Source: Hyphochytrium catenoides (Eukaryota; Sar; Hyphochytriomycetes; Hyphochytriales; Hyphochytriaceae). Taken from it: 45,974 nt of DNA. The stretch covers positions 60,313 to 106,286 of the forward strand of contig FLMG01000284.1 of assembly GCA_900088475.1 (NCBI GenBank), given 5' to 3'. This document shows positions 1-11,149 of the stretch, in pieces. Made by a program: the position numbers and the translations under genes. Position 1 is the stretch's first letter, and each line of letters begins with the position of its first letter. Under the pieces are notes generated by a model. That model saw only the letters and a list, made by a program, of their open reading frames with translations. It had not been told where the DNA came from and did not search any database.

Positions 1-1242
1 CTGGACGGCGTAAGGGACATGATCGAGACCTCCAGAGTGGCAAAGAAGGACCCGAAGCTCAAGGAGTCCGCTAAGAGCGAGACGTTGATGAAGATGCTAG
101 CAGAGATGAAGACGCAGCCGCGAGAGGGTAGGAAGGACAGGAGTTACAATCAGAGGAGAGATTCTCTTCGTTTGATGTTGGAGGCTTTTGTACGCCTCTT
201 TCCTCTAAACCTTTCGCCCCTTCGGATTACCTGCTGACAAGCCATGACTCTCCGCACTAAAAGTTGCTCTTCGTTAGGAGGTTTCGTCTTCATCAGCAGC
301 GGGGACTGTCATAATGAACTTGTTGCCGAGATGGTACAAGCCCTGGAAGCTCAGGACATCCCTTGTTATGTTGACTCCCGATATCTTTACGGGTAAATAT
401 CTTCTACCTCTTACTTTGTTCTCTCGGCACTTGCACTCGAGCTCGGAAAATCTGGCTTTATATAGATTTGGAGCGAGACAATCTTTCTACTTCTGTCGTC
501 TCTCCATCTGTTGCTCTCTCTTGTGTCTTTCGCTCTTCTTATCCTTCTGGCCCACCTTTCCCCGCTTTTGATCCCAGGTCCATGCAAGTTCGGATGCAGA
601 AGACAAAAGACTTCATCCTCCGCTGCTCCGCTTTTGTAGTGGTTCTTTCCCCCAAGACAGTGGGGCTAGATATCATTAGTGATCAGCTCGCTTTCGCGGA
701 GGACAAGGGCAAATATGTGATCCCAGTCCTTTACTCAGACGTGCAGCTAGACTTCGGTAAGGACCCAGGAGAAGGGTGGGCTAGACTGCTACTAAGGAGC
801 AGAATAGAGAGAGAGAGAGAGAGAAAGAGAGTACACGAGGGCCAAGAACGAGGGTCACTGACATTATGTATGTCGGTTTACAGCAAAACTCTACTCCTTG
901 TCACGGTCGAAATTTGTCCACTTTTGCCGCCACTTGGGCACCCGGGATAGCGTTGAAGACCTGATCTATACCGTGAAGATGGGTCCGAACTCCAAACCAT
1001 CGCAAGACCTGGGTCAGCCCCGTCCTCCTCGCTCTGGCGCGCCGTTTCTGCGCTCGGCGAGCTTCTCAAACTCTAGCGGCAGCTTGGTCTTCTCGAACTG
1101 GCCAACAGTGAACCCACCAACGGTTCCGCCGGCTGTGGAGCCAGGTAGGCAGGTAGCCCCACCAGTGTCGACGGCTCCGCTTTCAAGGATGCCGAGTCGT
1201 CGGATGAGCAAGGGACACATTTTCACGATTGATGAGAGGTAA
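1..1242 (+). CDS. TIR-domain protein, 3' part (5' end outside window)
   Basis: Four exons fit in phase: about 1-127, 278-392, 578-756 and 884-1242, the last ending at TAA 1240-1242. The first exon is an upstream Lys-rich helix. Exons 2-4 read as a TIR domain: a first strand GGFVFISSGDCHNELVAE, then a helix, CYVDSRYLY, the core FVVVLSPKTVGLDIISDQLAFA, and KYVIPVLYSDVQLDF, closing with a helix around SVEDLIYTVK. TIR domains act as signalling adaptors or as NAD-cleaving enzymes. Here the position usually holding the catalytic Glu of NADase TIRs (as in the KE of SARM1) appears to be Asp in SDQLAFA, so an adaptor role is more likely (inference). The tail after residue K of YTVK is Ser/Pro-rich and disordered. 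The intron at 757-883 contains a GA microsatellite. The start lies left of the window. A further 3' exon joined through the donor-like GTAAGC at 1240 cannot be excluded. Confidence 0.72.
805..832 (+). repeat. GA microsatellite in a TIR-gene intron
   Basis: An AG dinucleotide run with a single AAAG interruption lies within the intron 757-883. Confidence 0.8.
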
Positions 1243-2814
1243 GCCTGACGCCAACGCCATAGACTTGAGCCGTAGCGTGTTACTGACCGCCACCCTCCTC
1301 TTGTCCCCAAACTTCTACTGCCGGCATCTTTGGACGACGCTCTCGACAACTTCCCAACGTGTTCAATGGGTCCCTCGTTCCCTTCTTCCAAATTCTTTTC
1401 TCTTCTCTCTCTCTCTACTTCTCTCTCTTCTCTCTCTCTCCTCGCTCTCTCTCTGTCTCTTCCCCGTTCTCGATGGGAATCTGATGCTGGGCCTGGCCTG
1501 GCAGTGGCGGAGACCTCATGCCATCTCTTCAATAGTGTCTGGTCTATGATTAAAGATCAGTCACCTTAGTTATCACGGATGTCCGTTTCGTTGTAGCTGG
1601 ATTTTGGATAGGTTGCGAAGTTTTATTGGGTTTTGATGTCTAGTATTGCACTATTTAGAATCTACAATCAATCATCCTGAATGTACAAGCTTAGAGGTTG
1701 TCAAGTCCTCCCCCCTGATCGCTCTCCTCGCTCCTCTAGCCTTTGAAGCCCTTGAAGGGCTCTAGAACCTGTCTTCCCACTCTTTAGCTCCTGTTGCTGC
1801 TGCCATCGACCTTGGCAGCAAGAACGACACGCGCCAACCATCAAGATGCAATGCTAGTCAAAGGAGAGGAATGGTGAAGCCAGCGAGCCTAGATCTGAAG
1901 AGGTCGTCTAGAAGAGGAGCGCAAGGAGAGGTTTGATGGACGTGAGAACGACGAGGTCGTACAATCAGACAATCGCGGCAGCAGCAGATATCGTGAGGTT
2001 TTGATGGACTGATTGCCTCCATAGACGTCTGCCCAGCGTGTGGGTGCAGTAAAGCAAAGGACCTCCAGACGCGATGGCTGCTATCTTTGATGTTAGGAGT
2101 CGGAGAAAGCAGATTGTTGAACAGCTGGTTGGTCTACTGTGCATCCGCTGTCATACATTTGAGCCTTGCATACCATTCTATGACTCTTTCCCAAGTAACT
2201 CTGTCTTCCTTCTGGATGGCATGCCGAAAACTGAACATTCTTGGTCTGACTAGAGTTCCGGAGAAGCGGCCAAGCTGCTGAGTTCGACTCAAGCGGACTG
2301 GTGGGAGACGCAGAGCAGCCGAATAGAGCTCTGGCTTCAGAAAAACCCACTCAAGATTGGAATTCCTGATGACGGCACTGATGAGGTCTCTCGCTCTCTC
2401 TTTCTTAGTCTTTAGTCATTGTAGCACACTCTCACTCTCGGTTTTAGAACTTCGTTGTCGCTTAAGTTGTTTCTTCGTTCCGTCTCATTTTCCTCTTCCT
2501 CCTGACGGCCCATCGTCATCTCTCCTCCACGGCTAGACTGTCCTTACTCAGATAAAGCGGGGAAATGCACATCCCAGCGCCCGGGTCAAGTGCTGGTTAC
2601 ATATCGGTAAAGTGCAAGAATCAGTCGATGTCCTCATAAAATTCTCTCCTTCGCATGCCCTTCTGATACTTTTCTGAGGGGAGCCACTTCTCCTCCGTCC
2701 TCGCTCTGCTCTTCCTGCGTCGTCTCCTCTTCCTGCCCTTTCTTCCACATCCCGTTGTGTCCTTCTAAGCCAGTTACCTCATTCCGACTCTAATGCCGTA
2801 CACAATCTTTAGTC
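1243..2814. other. Mostly non-coding spacer with a CT-rich tract and one doubtful exon
   Basis: Positions about 1385-1460 are a CT-rich low-complexity tract; open frames across it are Ser/Leu or Arg/Glu artefacts. Between 2110 and 2380 there is an exon-like stretch: an open frame 2251-2382 (containing ADWWETQSSRIELWLQKNPL) follows a possible 57-59 base intron whose donor is GTAACT at 2194-2195 and acceptor is GACTAG at 2250. I could not connect it to a full gene on either side. No RNA gene or mobile element was seen. Confidence 0.5.
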
Positions 2815-4888
2815 ATGGAACTGCAAGGGCTTCCGGGAGTTTCTTCGGACATTCTAGCGTTCGAACCTCCGGCGCTGCCAGAGGAGACTCAAGACCCAGC
2901 TATGGACCCAGCAGAGGGCTCTCAAGGCTCCAATGAACCCTCAGAGTAAGTCATATCAGGTCACCAAGCGGACGAGAGATAGGAAATGTTGAGTAGAGGA
3001 ATCGCCAAGAGTGAGTAAAAGAAGTGCTCTACACGGGAGAAGAGAGTGGCTTAGAAGTAAGATGAAAAGTGGTTGAGGGCTCTAGAGGGAGATTAGAAGG
3101 AAAGCTCATCCCTCTCTTGTCTGTACTGCAGCTTGAAGCTCGACATCCCCTCAGCCTCCCAAGAGGATGGTCATAGCCTTTCATCTGCTGATACAAAAGA
3201 CAGCAGCAGCCCATTAAGGGGGCGCCTTCGTCCAAATAGGAGTCGAAGCGCAGAAAGAGAGGAAAGTGAAAGCATCCCTGAAGGTAAAACGGACAGGAGA
3301 AGACCATCGTCCTCTGGGAGTTCCATCAGTGCTCGTGCGGTGGCGGCAATTGCTGCTGCTACTGCAGCAATCCAAGATCTAGAAAAGACGGGCACCAGAG
3401 GCGACACAGATACTGGAGCAGAAAAGGAGGAGGAGAGAGCAGCATCTGCGACGGAGAACGATGACAGACAGGAGCCACAAGAGCCAGTGAAGAAGAAACC
3501 GCTGGCCAGTATGTCAATGATGGAGAGGCAGGCAGAGTATCTGAGGCGGAAGCAGGAGAAGATTGACGCGGAGAGAGCAAGATTAGAAGCAGAGAAGGAG
3601 AAGGAGCTTACATTCCAGCCGAAGATCAAGAAGTACACCAAACCTCAGCACGCTTCCCATGAAGAGTCCAACCAAGGTCTCCAGACAGAGAGCAGCAGCC
3701 ACAAAGGTAACTTGAAGAGAATGAGCAGCCTCGAACTTCATAAGAAATGGCAAGCATTCATATCTTGAGCTCGCACCCTCTGTCTCTTGACTCACGCTTT
3801 CTCGGATAAGCTGTACTCTTTAATGCCGCGTCTTTCGTTTCTTCTGTTCTCTCTTCACATCTCTCAATCCCGTAGTCTCTCCTTATGATTGAGGGACGAC
3901 GATACACTGTGGTGCTCATTCACAGCTAGTCTCCAGCTCGTAATCTCTCTGGAGCTCGCCTTTCATACTCTAACCTTCCATTTGGGTCCATTCTCAAGCT
4001 AAATTTCCTCATCTCTCCGCTTTTGCACGAACACTTTGAAGGCACAAAAGCTGCAGCCAAGGAGAGCACAAAGAGTGCTAAGAAGGCACCTCTAAGTCGA
4101 AAGTCTTCAACAAGTTCTTTGTCATCTGCGCACTCGGCTGCTTCCTCGGGCCAAATCAGCATCTCGTCGAATCTTCTGGAATCTATCCGCGCGGAGTTGG
4201 GGGTAAAGACCGGAAGAGACAGCAAGAGTGTGAAGGAGGAGGCTGGAGCTTCTTGCCCACCTACAGAGTCTGTCTTCTCGGACGGAATATCTTCTTCCTC
4301 ATCTGCTCCTCTCTCTTCCCCGACTAGCCCTCGCTCTGCAGCTCCGAGTGTGAGTGTAGGACAAGGCGCAGATGCCCTCGATGATCTTCCTCCCGAAATC
4401 GGTAACGAGACGACCGAAGAGCAAGTCAGCGCCGTGCCGCCTCCTCAATCGCACAGGGCCCGGTCGAATGACTTCAGCTTTGACGCTAACTCAACAGCTG
4501 ATAAGGGCCGCTTCCGGATTCGAGACGCTTCTCTCTTTGCTGTGGACTCAATGTACCGAAAGAAGGACACTCAGGCCGGGTGTGATGGGATCTCTCTCTT
4601 GGTGGGGAGGGCAGAGGACACAGGGCGAGAAGAGGTAGGCAGAAGATTAGAATTTCGGGACGAATGCTCTCTGTGGAGGGCGCCATATTTGCTGACTTCT
4701 TGTCGCTTCTGGTGCTTCTCTCTTCGTTCTTTCGCAATTCGTCTTACGCCCTCTCTCGCTCGTCCCATTCACATCTTGCTCTCCACAACTTTTGCCTCTA
4801 GGTTATCTCAATCTTATTTGATAGAGAAAAGTTTGACGAGGAGAAGGCGGGAGAATGGTGGCTAATGAACAAGTCACGGTTCCTCTGA
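2815..4888 (+). CDS. Acidic, partly coiled-coil protein with an F-P-K-I segment and a conserved C-terminal module (461 aa)
   Basis: Four exons join in phase: 2815-2945, 3132-3706, 4042-4634 and 4802-4888, ending in TGA. The start ATG opens MELQGLPGV after an AT-rich leader. Residues 45-150 are Ser/Arg/Asp/Glu-rich and look disordered. Around residues 175-220 a charged helix (MERQAEYLRRKQEKIDAERA) runs into ELTFQPKIKKY, the F-x-P-K-I signature that recurs in many ciliary and cytoskeletal proteins of protists. A long Ser-rich linker follows. The last 75 residues (from RFRIRDASLFAVDSMYRKKD to EEVISILFDREKFDEEK and EKAGEWWLMNKSRF) form a compact module. I associate this type of ending with stramenopile proteins, from memory only. 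No enzyme motif is visible; a scaffold role is a guess. It is convergent with the OTU gene, 377 bases away. Confidence 0.8.
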
Positions 4889-5265
4889 GGGTCGAGCTGT
4901 CGTACCCCTCCTGACGATAAAGCGTCCTCTTGGGGCTTTTGGAGTCCAACAGAGGAAGCAGCGACGTGCAAGCCTATAATCCCTGGTTGCTGTCCCATTG
5001 GGCTCTAGAAGCACTTTGTAAGGTGGAAGACAGCCAAAGTCAATGATACACGATGAGCCAGGGCGTCCCGCCTCAAGTGTCTAAAGCTAATATTCAATGA
5101 AATATGGCATTAGCTGTCTTCTTATGGTACAAATGGACTCACGTAGATAGTGGCGCCCTTGCTTACAGAAAGAGAGATCTAACTCTCCCGCCCCTCCTCT
5201 GTACATCATAGCAGCTTCTCCTCCTTTTTGCTTATCTCAACACTGGACCAAGGGCCATCCTCTGG
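4889..5265. other. Convergent 3' spacer
   Basis: Spacer between the stop of the F-P-K-I protein gene and the stop of the minus-strand OTU gene. It must hold both 3' untranslated regions. I see no gene, strong hairpin or repeat in it. Confidence 0.6.
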
Positions 5266-7074
5266 TCAGTCCCCTATGGTCCCAAGTTCTTCACAAGGTT
5301 TGCCATCTAGTCTGGCGCACGCCATGGGCTCGTAGTGGTCACCTCCCCTCTCCATACCCGTAGATCTCATCAATAGAAACCATGGTGCTCTCCCCTCTAC
5401 GATGTCCTCATTGCTCTGGGGTGCCATACCGTCCACCACCACTCTCCTCGGGCAGTGAGGAAGAAAGAACATTTTACCCCCCCCGACAAGCACCACAAAG
5501 ATATCCCTCTTATAGGCTGTTGCCAGTGCTTCAAGGGCAATATCATCTCCCCAAGCTACCCGCCGGTTATCAGGATCATCGTCCACACTAACAAGTCCAT
5601 TGGCGGAGTAGTGCATAGAGACTAGGAAGTATTCGCTCTTCCGCCGGCTCTCTCCAGCTCCAACCTTCATATACTCGCAGTAAGTCTCTGCGTTGCTCAC
5701 TCTATAGCCGTGTGTAGAGTACACTGCCTCTGCAGCAGCATTCCAGCTGAAGCCTCGCTCCTGAAGAGCTAGAATACGGCTAACAAGCTCATCTCTCCGT
5801 TTCTTCAAAGCAATAAAACGTCTCGTTTGCATTGTAGAGACTCCCCAGCCGCGTGTGAGATCCGGGTGGTAGAGATTCCGGATGGTTGTGTCAATTTTCT
5901 GTCTCTCTGGAACAGAGGAGCGGCAGTAGTTCTGCCAGAATGTCTCCACAGCCAATTCTCTAATTTGGCACGGGCTGGCAGCTTTGCATCCCTCGGCAGC
6001 CAGGAGAAGCTGCTCCATAGACAGGAATAGACAATCACCTAATACATAATGGACAGTACAGGGTCTTGTGTCTTAGTCAAGGCCTTGGCATCACGTGACA
6101 GTATAATCTACTGGCACAGTGGAGGCCCACGAAGAATCAAGAGGCGTATGCGCAATGGCTGAAAGAGAAAGCTGAGATAGGCTCTGGTGAGGACAACAGA
6201 CAAACAAACAATACTTTCGAGGAACAGAAGAAGAGTGGGAGTCGTCTCTAATTACCAAGAGGAGCGACAGGGCATAGGTATTTGACGCCGTAGGTCAAGT
6301 TATGTGGCGCATACATCACGCCCTCCGCTTCCAGGCTCCTCAATAACTCTCGACTGAGGTCGTCAACTTGTGAAACACCTCGCCATCCTATTCCGCGACG
6401 GCTGAAGTTCTCAAAGCTCATGCAACCAACCTCTGCGTCTGAAAGATGTCTGAAGAGATTCTTGATCTCCCGTGTAGACGTTGATATTGTCAGAGGACCC
6501 CCAGGCGACTCCATCATCGCAGGCTCCATGCTATCACCATCCGGAACCTGCCACCAAAAGTCGGTAAGCAATAATCAGTCCAGGTTAGTAGCCCAGAAGA
6601 AAGAGCGCAAGACAGTAGTTTGTGGGCATTGAATGCAGCGGTGAGAAGGTCCGCATGATACTACGTGAACAAAAGGTGCACAGGAGGCACAACATTTTAT
6701 TCCCCTCTGTAACTTTCCCAGTCCAGCTCATCGGCGAGTAAGACGCACGCACCATTTGACGATAACAGCCGTAGGACTCCAGCCTGCTGTCCAAAAATTG
6801 CTGCACAGCAGCCACCGCTTCCAGATAACCACCGTGCATTGTGACCTCGCAAGAAGCCTCCAGAGGCGACATATCCGTGATTTCCACCGCGGTAGCGGGA
6901 GGGACCTGCGCAAAAATCAACAATTATCACCGGATGGGGAGGTAGGGGTGGAAGTCGCGAAAGATGCTGCTCCCTTACCATGACATAGTCTTCCCCTATG
7001 CTGCGCTTCTTTAGGGTGACATAGCCCTTCTCCCCTGCCTTGTCATTCTCAACAGCGACGACTTCCGAAGCCAT
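5266..7074 (-). CDS. OTU-family cysteine protease (probable deubiquitinase) with N-terminal helical domain, 437 aa
   Basis: Four exons join in phase on the minus strand: 7074-6979, 6905-6753, 6547-6256 and 6038-5266. The OTU fold occupies about residues 175-425. The start of the fold, VAPL-GDCLFLSMEQLL, is split by the last intron: Gly181 is completed across the junction and the likely nucleophile is Cys183. It is followed by the helix IRELAVETFWQNY, then AWGDDIALEALATAY (the W-G-x-x-x-x-L-x-A-L-A signature) and GGDHYEPM, in which the His (about residue 415) is the general base. OTU enzymes remove ubiquitin chains in cytosol or nucleus. Residues 1-178 have no family I recognise; residues 115-175 look like a winged helix (RELLRSLEAEGVMY). 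If the exon 3 donor GTAATT at 6255 is ignored, exon 3 reads into TAG at 6248 and the protease loses its nucleophile. Confidence 0.8.
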
Positions 7075-7082
7075 CGCGCAAG

Positions 7083-7422
7083 ATGCAACCCTTCAGCCGG
7101 AACGTCGCAGATGCAGAAACAGTACGCCGACTCGTATACGAGGCTTATAGCCGTGGTCACCTTGGTAGGTCCGTTGATGCCCAGTGAGTACGGCTTAGGA
7201 GAGGAGCAGAACAAAGGAGTAACCCAGCCCCACCACGTCAATCCATTCCCATCCAACCGCCTGCCACGACTCTATCGTGCGGTCTTCACTTCTGCTCTCA
7301 ATAAAGCTTCAAAACTCCAAGTGTCTGCAAGCTTCAACCTGTTTGTCCCTCATCATCTCTGTCTGCAGAGTGTGCACGAGGAAGAAGGAGAAATAACTTT
7401 CTTCATCTCCGACGAGGTCTAA
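7083..7422 (+). CDS. Possible small or partial gene, first exon resembling an acetyltransferase N terminus
   Basis: An ATG at 7083 opens a 27-codon frame (MQPFSRNVADAETVRRLVYE, then AYSRGHL) that ends at a good donor, GTAGGT at 7165. The style is that of a GNAT N-terminal strand and helix, but no acetyl-CoA motif follows. A second exon-like stretch 7369-7422, after a pyrimidine tract and CTGCAG, reads HEEEGEITFFISDEV and stops at TAA. Splice phase between the two is not clean. The ATG sits only 8 bases from the divergent OTU start codon, which argues for caution: this may be leader sequence of a bidirectional promoter rather than a gene. Confidence 0.25.
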
Positions 7423-8226
7423 AAACAGACAGTTAGACAGAGCATCAGTCGGCGAGACAGATGATGAAAGAGATGCAAAGGAAGACCGATGGAAACCTCA
7501 GTAACACTGTTAGAAGCGGGTGGTAGACTACGAGTGAGAAAGAAAGAGAGAGAGGAGAAAGACAATGAAGAGATATGAGGAGGGTGTGACAAGAACAGGA
7601 AAGGGGAGAGGAGGAGGAAGGTGATTTCGCACTTCTTCACACTCGTTGACGTATTACTACTGCCTCTCGTACTGCCACACCCAGTGAGGACTAACAGATA
7701 AACCTTCCGTTGTCAGAACAAATAATAGTACTTGAGAGCTAAAACCAATCTTACTACCGCATATCTCAGGATAAAAAGCTAGTCCTAATAAGGCAAATGA
7801 CCCCCTACTATTACATACCTTTGGCTCCTGGGGGATGCCCGAGAGACTTCTATCAAATATTCGAAAGAACCTACCTCTTTATCAAGAATTAATCGTAGCA
7901 AACGAAACTCCGGAATTGCGCTCGTCAATAATGAAGAATTATAAAGGAAACTCTCGCACAGCGGGCATGGAAAGCGGAGTACGGAGCTTCTAGGCTCTGT
8001 GGTTAGCGCGTATAGCGGAGCTTCGATCGAATAGAAAAGCCAAGAATGAGCCTGTCATTGGGCCGTCTGGAAGATCTTCAATGAAGCTTTCTGAGTCTGA
8101 AGAATCGTTGGCCATTCCGAAGAAGGAGATCAGGTAAAGAGAGTCCTGAAGGACTAAGGAGAGCTTACTTTCTATAAGGGAGAGGGCCAAGTCTGGACTC
8201 TAGCCCTCTGCAGACGGACAGAGACC
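7423..8226. other. Spacer with purine-rich tract; no supported gene
   Basis: Positions about 7440-7625 are rich in GA on the plus strand. The rest is mixed sequence leading into the RBM39-like gene and should hold its promoter. A 66-codon minus frame at 7990-8190 has no recognisable features and is probably chance. Confidence 0.5.
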
Positions 8227-10651
8227 ATGGCGGACGTTGATGTGGATACGTTGCTGGAGGCTCCTGTGACTCAGGTAACGCCAACTGTTCTTACTTATCC
8301 GATAAAGTGAAGAATAACGCTTGAAACTGCAGAGCAATGGCTCTGGGAACACCGAGAATAAAGATCCAGCTCAGGAAGACAAGGATGCTAAATCATCCTC
8401 CAAGACTGACAAGGAAAAGGAGGAGAAGAAAGACAGGGACAGAGAGCGAGGAAGGTAAGAGCTGTAAGGAGGGAACATATCCTTTCGACGTCTTCTCCAT
8501 GTCTTGCTTACGATTTCTCTCTATCAATCTAGTCGAAGGCGGAGTCGGACTCGCAGCAGGGACCGCAAGAGAAGCCGGAGGAGCAGGTAAGAGTGCCAGA
8601 GTTTATGGAGGAGCGGTTCATCCTCTCTAAACCCTTTTGCTTTATAATAGCCGCTCAGGGAGCAGGGACAGAAGAAGAAGAAGTAGAAGTCGTGACAGGT
8701 AATCTTATTCTATCTGCGTCGAAAGTGATAAGAAAGCTTAAGACGCCATCCTCTGTGTTGATCTAGGAGTAGAAGAAGAAGTAGACGCAGCCGCTCGAGG
8801 GAAAGAAGACGGAGCCGCAGCAGATCACGAGATCGCCGAAGGCGGAGCAGAAGTGGCTCAAGGGGCAGATCCAGGTGCGAACACACTTCGAATATGGGAA
8901 GAATGACTTTAAGCCATTTACTCGTCTCTTATGCGTATCTCTTTCTTGTTTGACGAGCAGTAGACGCACAAGAAAGAGAAGCAGAAGCGCTAGCCGTAGC
9001 AAAAGTAAAAGCCGCAGCAGCAGCCCAGTCAAGAGGGAACCCAGTACATCTGCAGAGCGGGCACTTCGTGCCAAAGAAAAGGAGCTTGCTGAGCTTACGC
9101 GCGACCATCGTACAGTTTTTGTGAGCCAGCTTCAGGTGAAAGTGAAGGAAAGAGACATTAGGAAGTTCTTTGAGCAGATTGGGCCAGTAGTCAAGGTGAC
9201 GCTGATAAAGGACAAGTACACCAACAAGTCAAAAGGATTCGCCTATGTAGAAATGGCAAACCTAGAGGACATCCCCAAGTGCCTCGTGGTCAATGGGTTG
9301 GTTCCTGATTTCCAAGTCTTTCCGCTTGCGGTCAAGGCCTCTGAGGCAGAGAAGAACTACGCAGCTAAGTTGGAAAATAGTGCCACGACTCATGCTTCTC
9401 AGTCAGGAGGTGGCGCGTCAAAGAAAGGAACAGAGACGAACGCTGCCAGCCGTCTCTATGTGGGCAATCTTCATGTGAATGTAACTGAAGACGTCTTGAA
9501 AGAGGTGTTCTCAGCCTTCGGAGAGGTTGTTTCTGTGAATGTTAACAAGGACGAGACTGGGCGTTCAAGAGGCTTTGCATTCGTCCAATACGCTAGCGTG
9601 GACGATGCGAAGAGCGCGATGACTAAGGCACAAGGTTTAGAACTCTTTGGAAATCACATTCGTATCGGACCTGTGAATGAAGCCTCAGCAGGAGGAGGAG
9701 GAGGAACCACGAGTGGTGCCGCAGGCACAGGCACGTGGAAGCTTGAAGACGACGAGGGTACAGGACTGCAAATGAATGCCATGAGTAGGACCGCATTAAT
9801 GGTTAAGTTGGCCGGCGGAGCTGGTAAGGAGTTGGCCCAGAGTGCTCCAGGAGGAGTGGTACCGGGCCTGATGCCATCCAACAACGCTCCTGCTCCAACT
9901 CAGGCAGCTCCTACAGCTGGTGGACCGCCTCCTGTTCAGGGTGAGGAAAAAAAGAATTTGAGACAGACCCCGCTTGTGTTGCTCGGTTGCTTATCTACTC
10001 GTCTTGGTCCTTACTAACCCGTTGCACGCATCTGATCACGATACGCCATTCTTTGGTTTAGGTATGCCTTCCCGCTGCTTCGTGGTGATGAATATGTTTG
10101 ACCCTGCTACTGAGACGGAACCGGACTGGGACATAGAGATCAAGGAAGACACTATTGAAGAGTGCTCCAAGTATGGCAAGATAACGCACTGCTACGTGGA
10201 GAAGAATTTACCGGTATGTTCATAGAGCTCCTAGGCCTGATGGAGGTCTAGGTGCAAGCCCCTCCCTCTGTTTCTTCAACAGGCGAAGTTGTTGAACTTT
10301 ACACTTTCACTTCCGGACATGTTATTGACTTGGGCAGTGCGTAGTGTCCTCATGGCACTCGATACTGCTGGTGACTTGTTCGACAAACGGTTGCCTTATC
10401 TCTGCTTTCAAGGGCTTCGAGCCGTTTCTATCTTATCGTGTGGCCGTTTGTTGCCGTAGGGGTCATCGCTCACTGGTTGTTATTCTCTGTAGGGTGGCCT
10501 AGTATTCCTCCAGTTTGAAATGCAATCTGCAGCGGAAGCTTGCGCCAATGCCCTCAATGGACGCTGGTTTGCGGGTCGGATGATCACCATCCGGTACATG
10601 ACCTTAGGAGAATACAGTGCGAAGTTCCCTAATATCATTCCTAGGGGATAG
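8227..10651 (+). CDS. RBM39: RBM39/CAPER-type splicing factor: RS domain plus three RRMs (556 aa)
   Basis: Eight exons join in phase: 8227-8274, 8333-8454, 8533-8586, 8651-8698, 8767-8874, 8961-9940, 10062-10213 and 10493-10651 (TAG). Exons 3-5 are short, all phase 2, and code only for Arg/Ser dipeptides, making an RS domain at about residues 57-150. RRM1 starts at RTVFVSQLQVKVKE (about 177) with KGFAYVEM; RRM2 starts at SRLYVGNLHVNVTE (about 289) with RGFAFVQY. The third, C-terminal domain is a UHM-type RRM: VVMNMFDPATETEPDWD, EECSKYGKITHCYV and ALNGRWFAGRMI, as in RBM39. Such proteins bind U2AF/SF3b ligand motifs and act in 3' splice-site choice in nuclear speckles. Length and order match the family (about 530 aa). 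The symbol is by family resemblance. The intron-rich neighbourhood fits a full spliceosome. Confidence 0.93.
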
Positions 10652-11149
10652 GACGGAGCCATTCGTCTTCATCTATCTGACAAATGTATGGTTAATGAGA
10701 TCTTGGCACGTGGTTACCCTAATCCTTTCGAAGCTCTGGTGTAGCAACATACCTCTCGTGTGAGGATATCTTAAAGAGCGAAAGAAGATAGTGAATGTAG
10801 AGGCGGATAGAGAGGGGTTATAGGGCGCTGTTCCCAACTTCTCTTTCTGAAGAGGAGGAAACCTGCCCTACGCGAGCCCGGGTAAATTTTATTAGTTGTG
10901 ACACGCTGTAGCCCTTTCATGGGTCTACCAAATGTCAAGAAGAGTTAGTGCTTCCTCATTACTTGTCTATACCATGGCTAATGTCTGGTTCAGAGTCGTG
11001 CTGAGCTTTCTCACGAAAGTACACTGCAATGACGGTCAGGTGAGTAAGTTCCCTTCTATTCAAACTCCTCCCCATCTTCTTTCCGTTTAGCGCTTTCTAT
11101 CAGCCCCGGGGGCCAGAACGGTGCCAGATACTGTGGAGAAACCCGTTGA
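10652..11149. other. Convergent spacer between the RBM39-like gene and the minus-strand gene
   Basis: This holds the two 3' untranslated regions. A plus-strand ATG at 10975 opens 22 codons ending at a GTGAGT donor at 11041, but no convincing continuation exists, so I do not call a gene. Confidence 0.5.

Noticed and set aside
1014-1532. 172-codon minus-strand ORF
   Set aside because: It is antisense to the TIR exon and to the CT-rich tract; its Arg/Glu repeats are a shadow of low-complexity DNA.
2248-2250. In-frame TAG between two protein-like stretches, as possible stop-codon recoding
   Set aside because: UAG is used as a true stop in several clear genes here (20675-21592, formin, RBM39-like), and CTGACTAG is a good splice acceptor.
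3171-3641. 156-codon minus-strand ORF
   Set aside because: Antisense shadow of exon 2 of the F-P-K-I protein gene.
6248-6250. TAG as the end of a separate 182-residue gene
   Set aside because: Splicing at 6255 restores an OTU active site in frame, which is much better than two broken halves.
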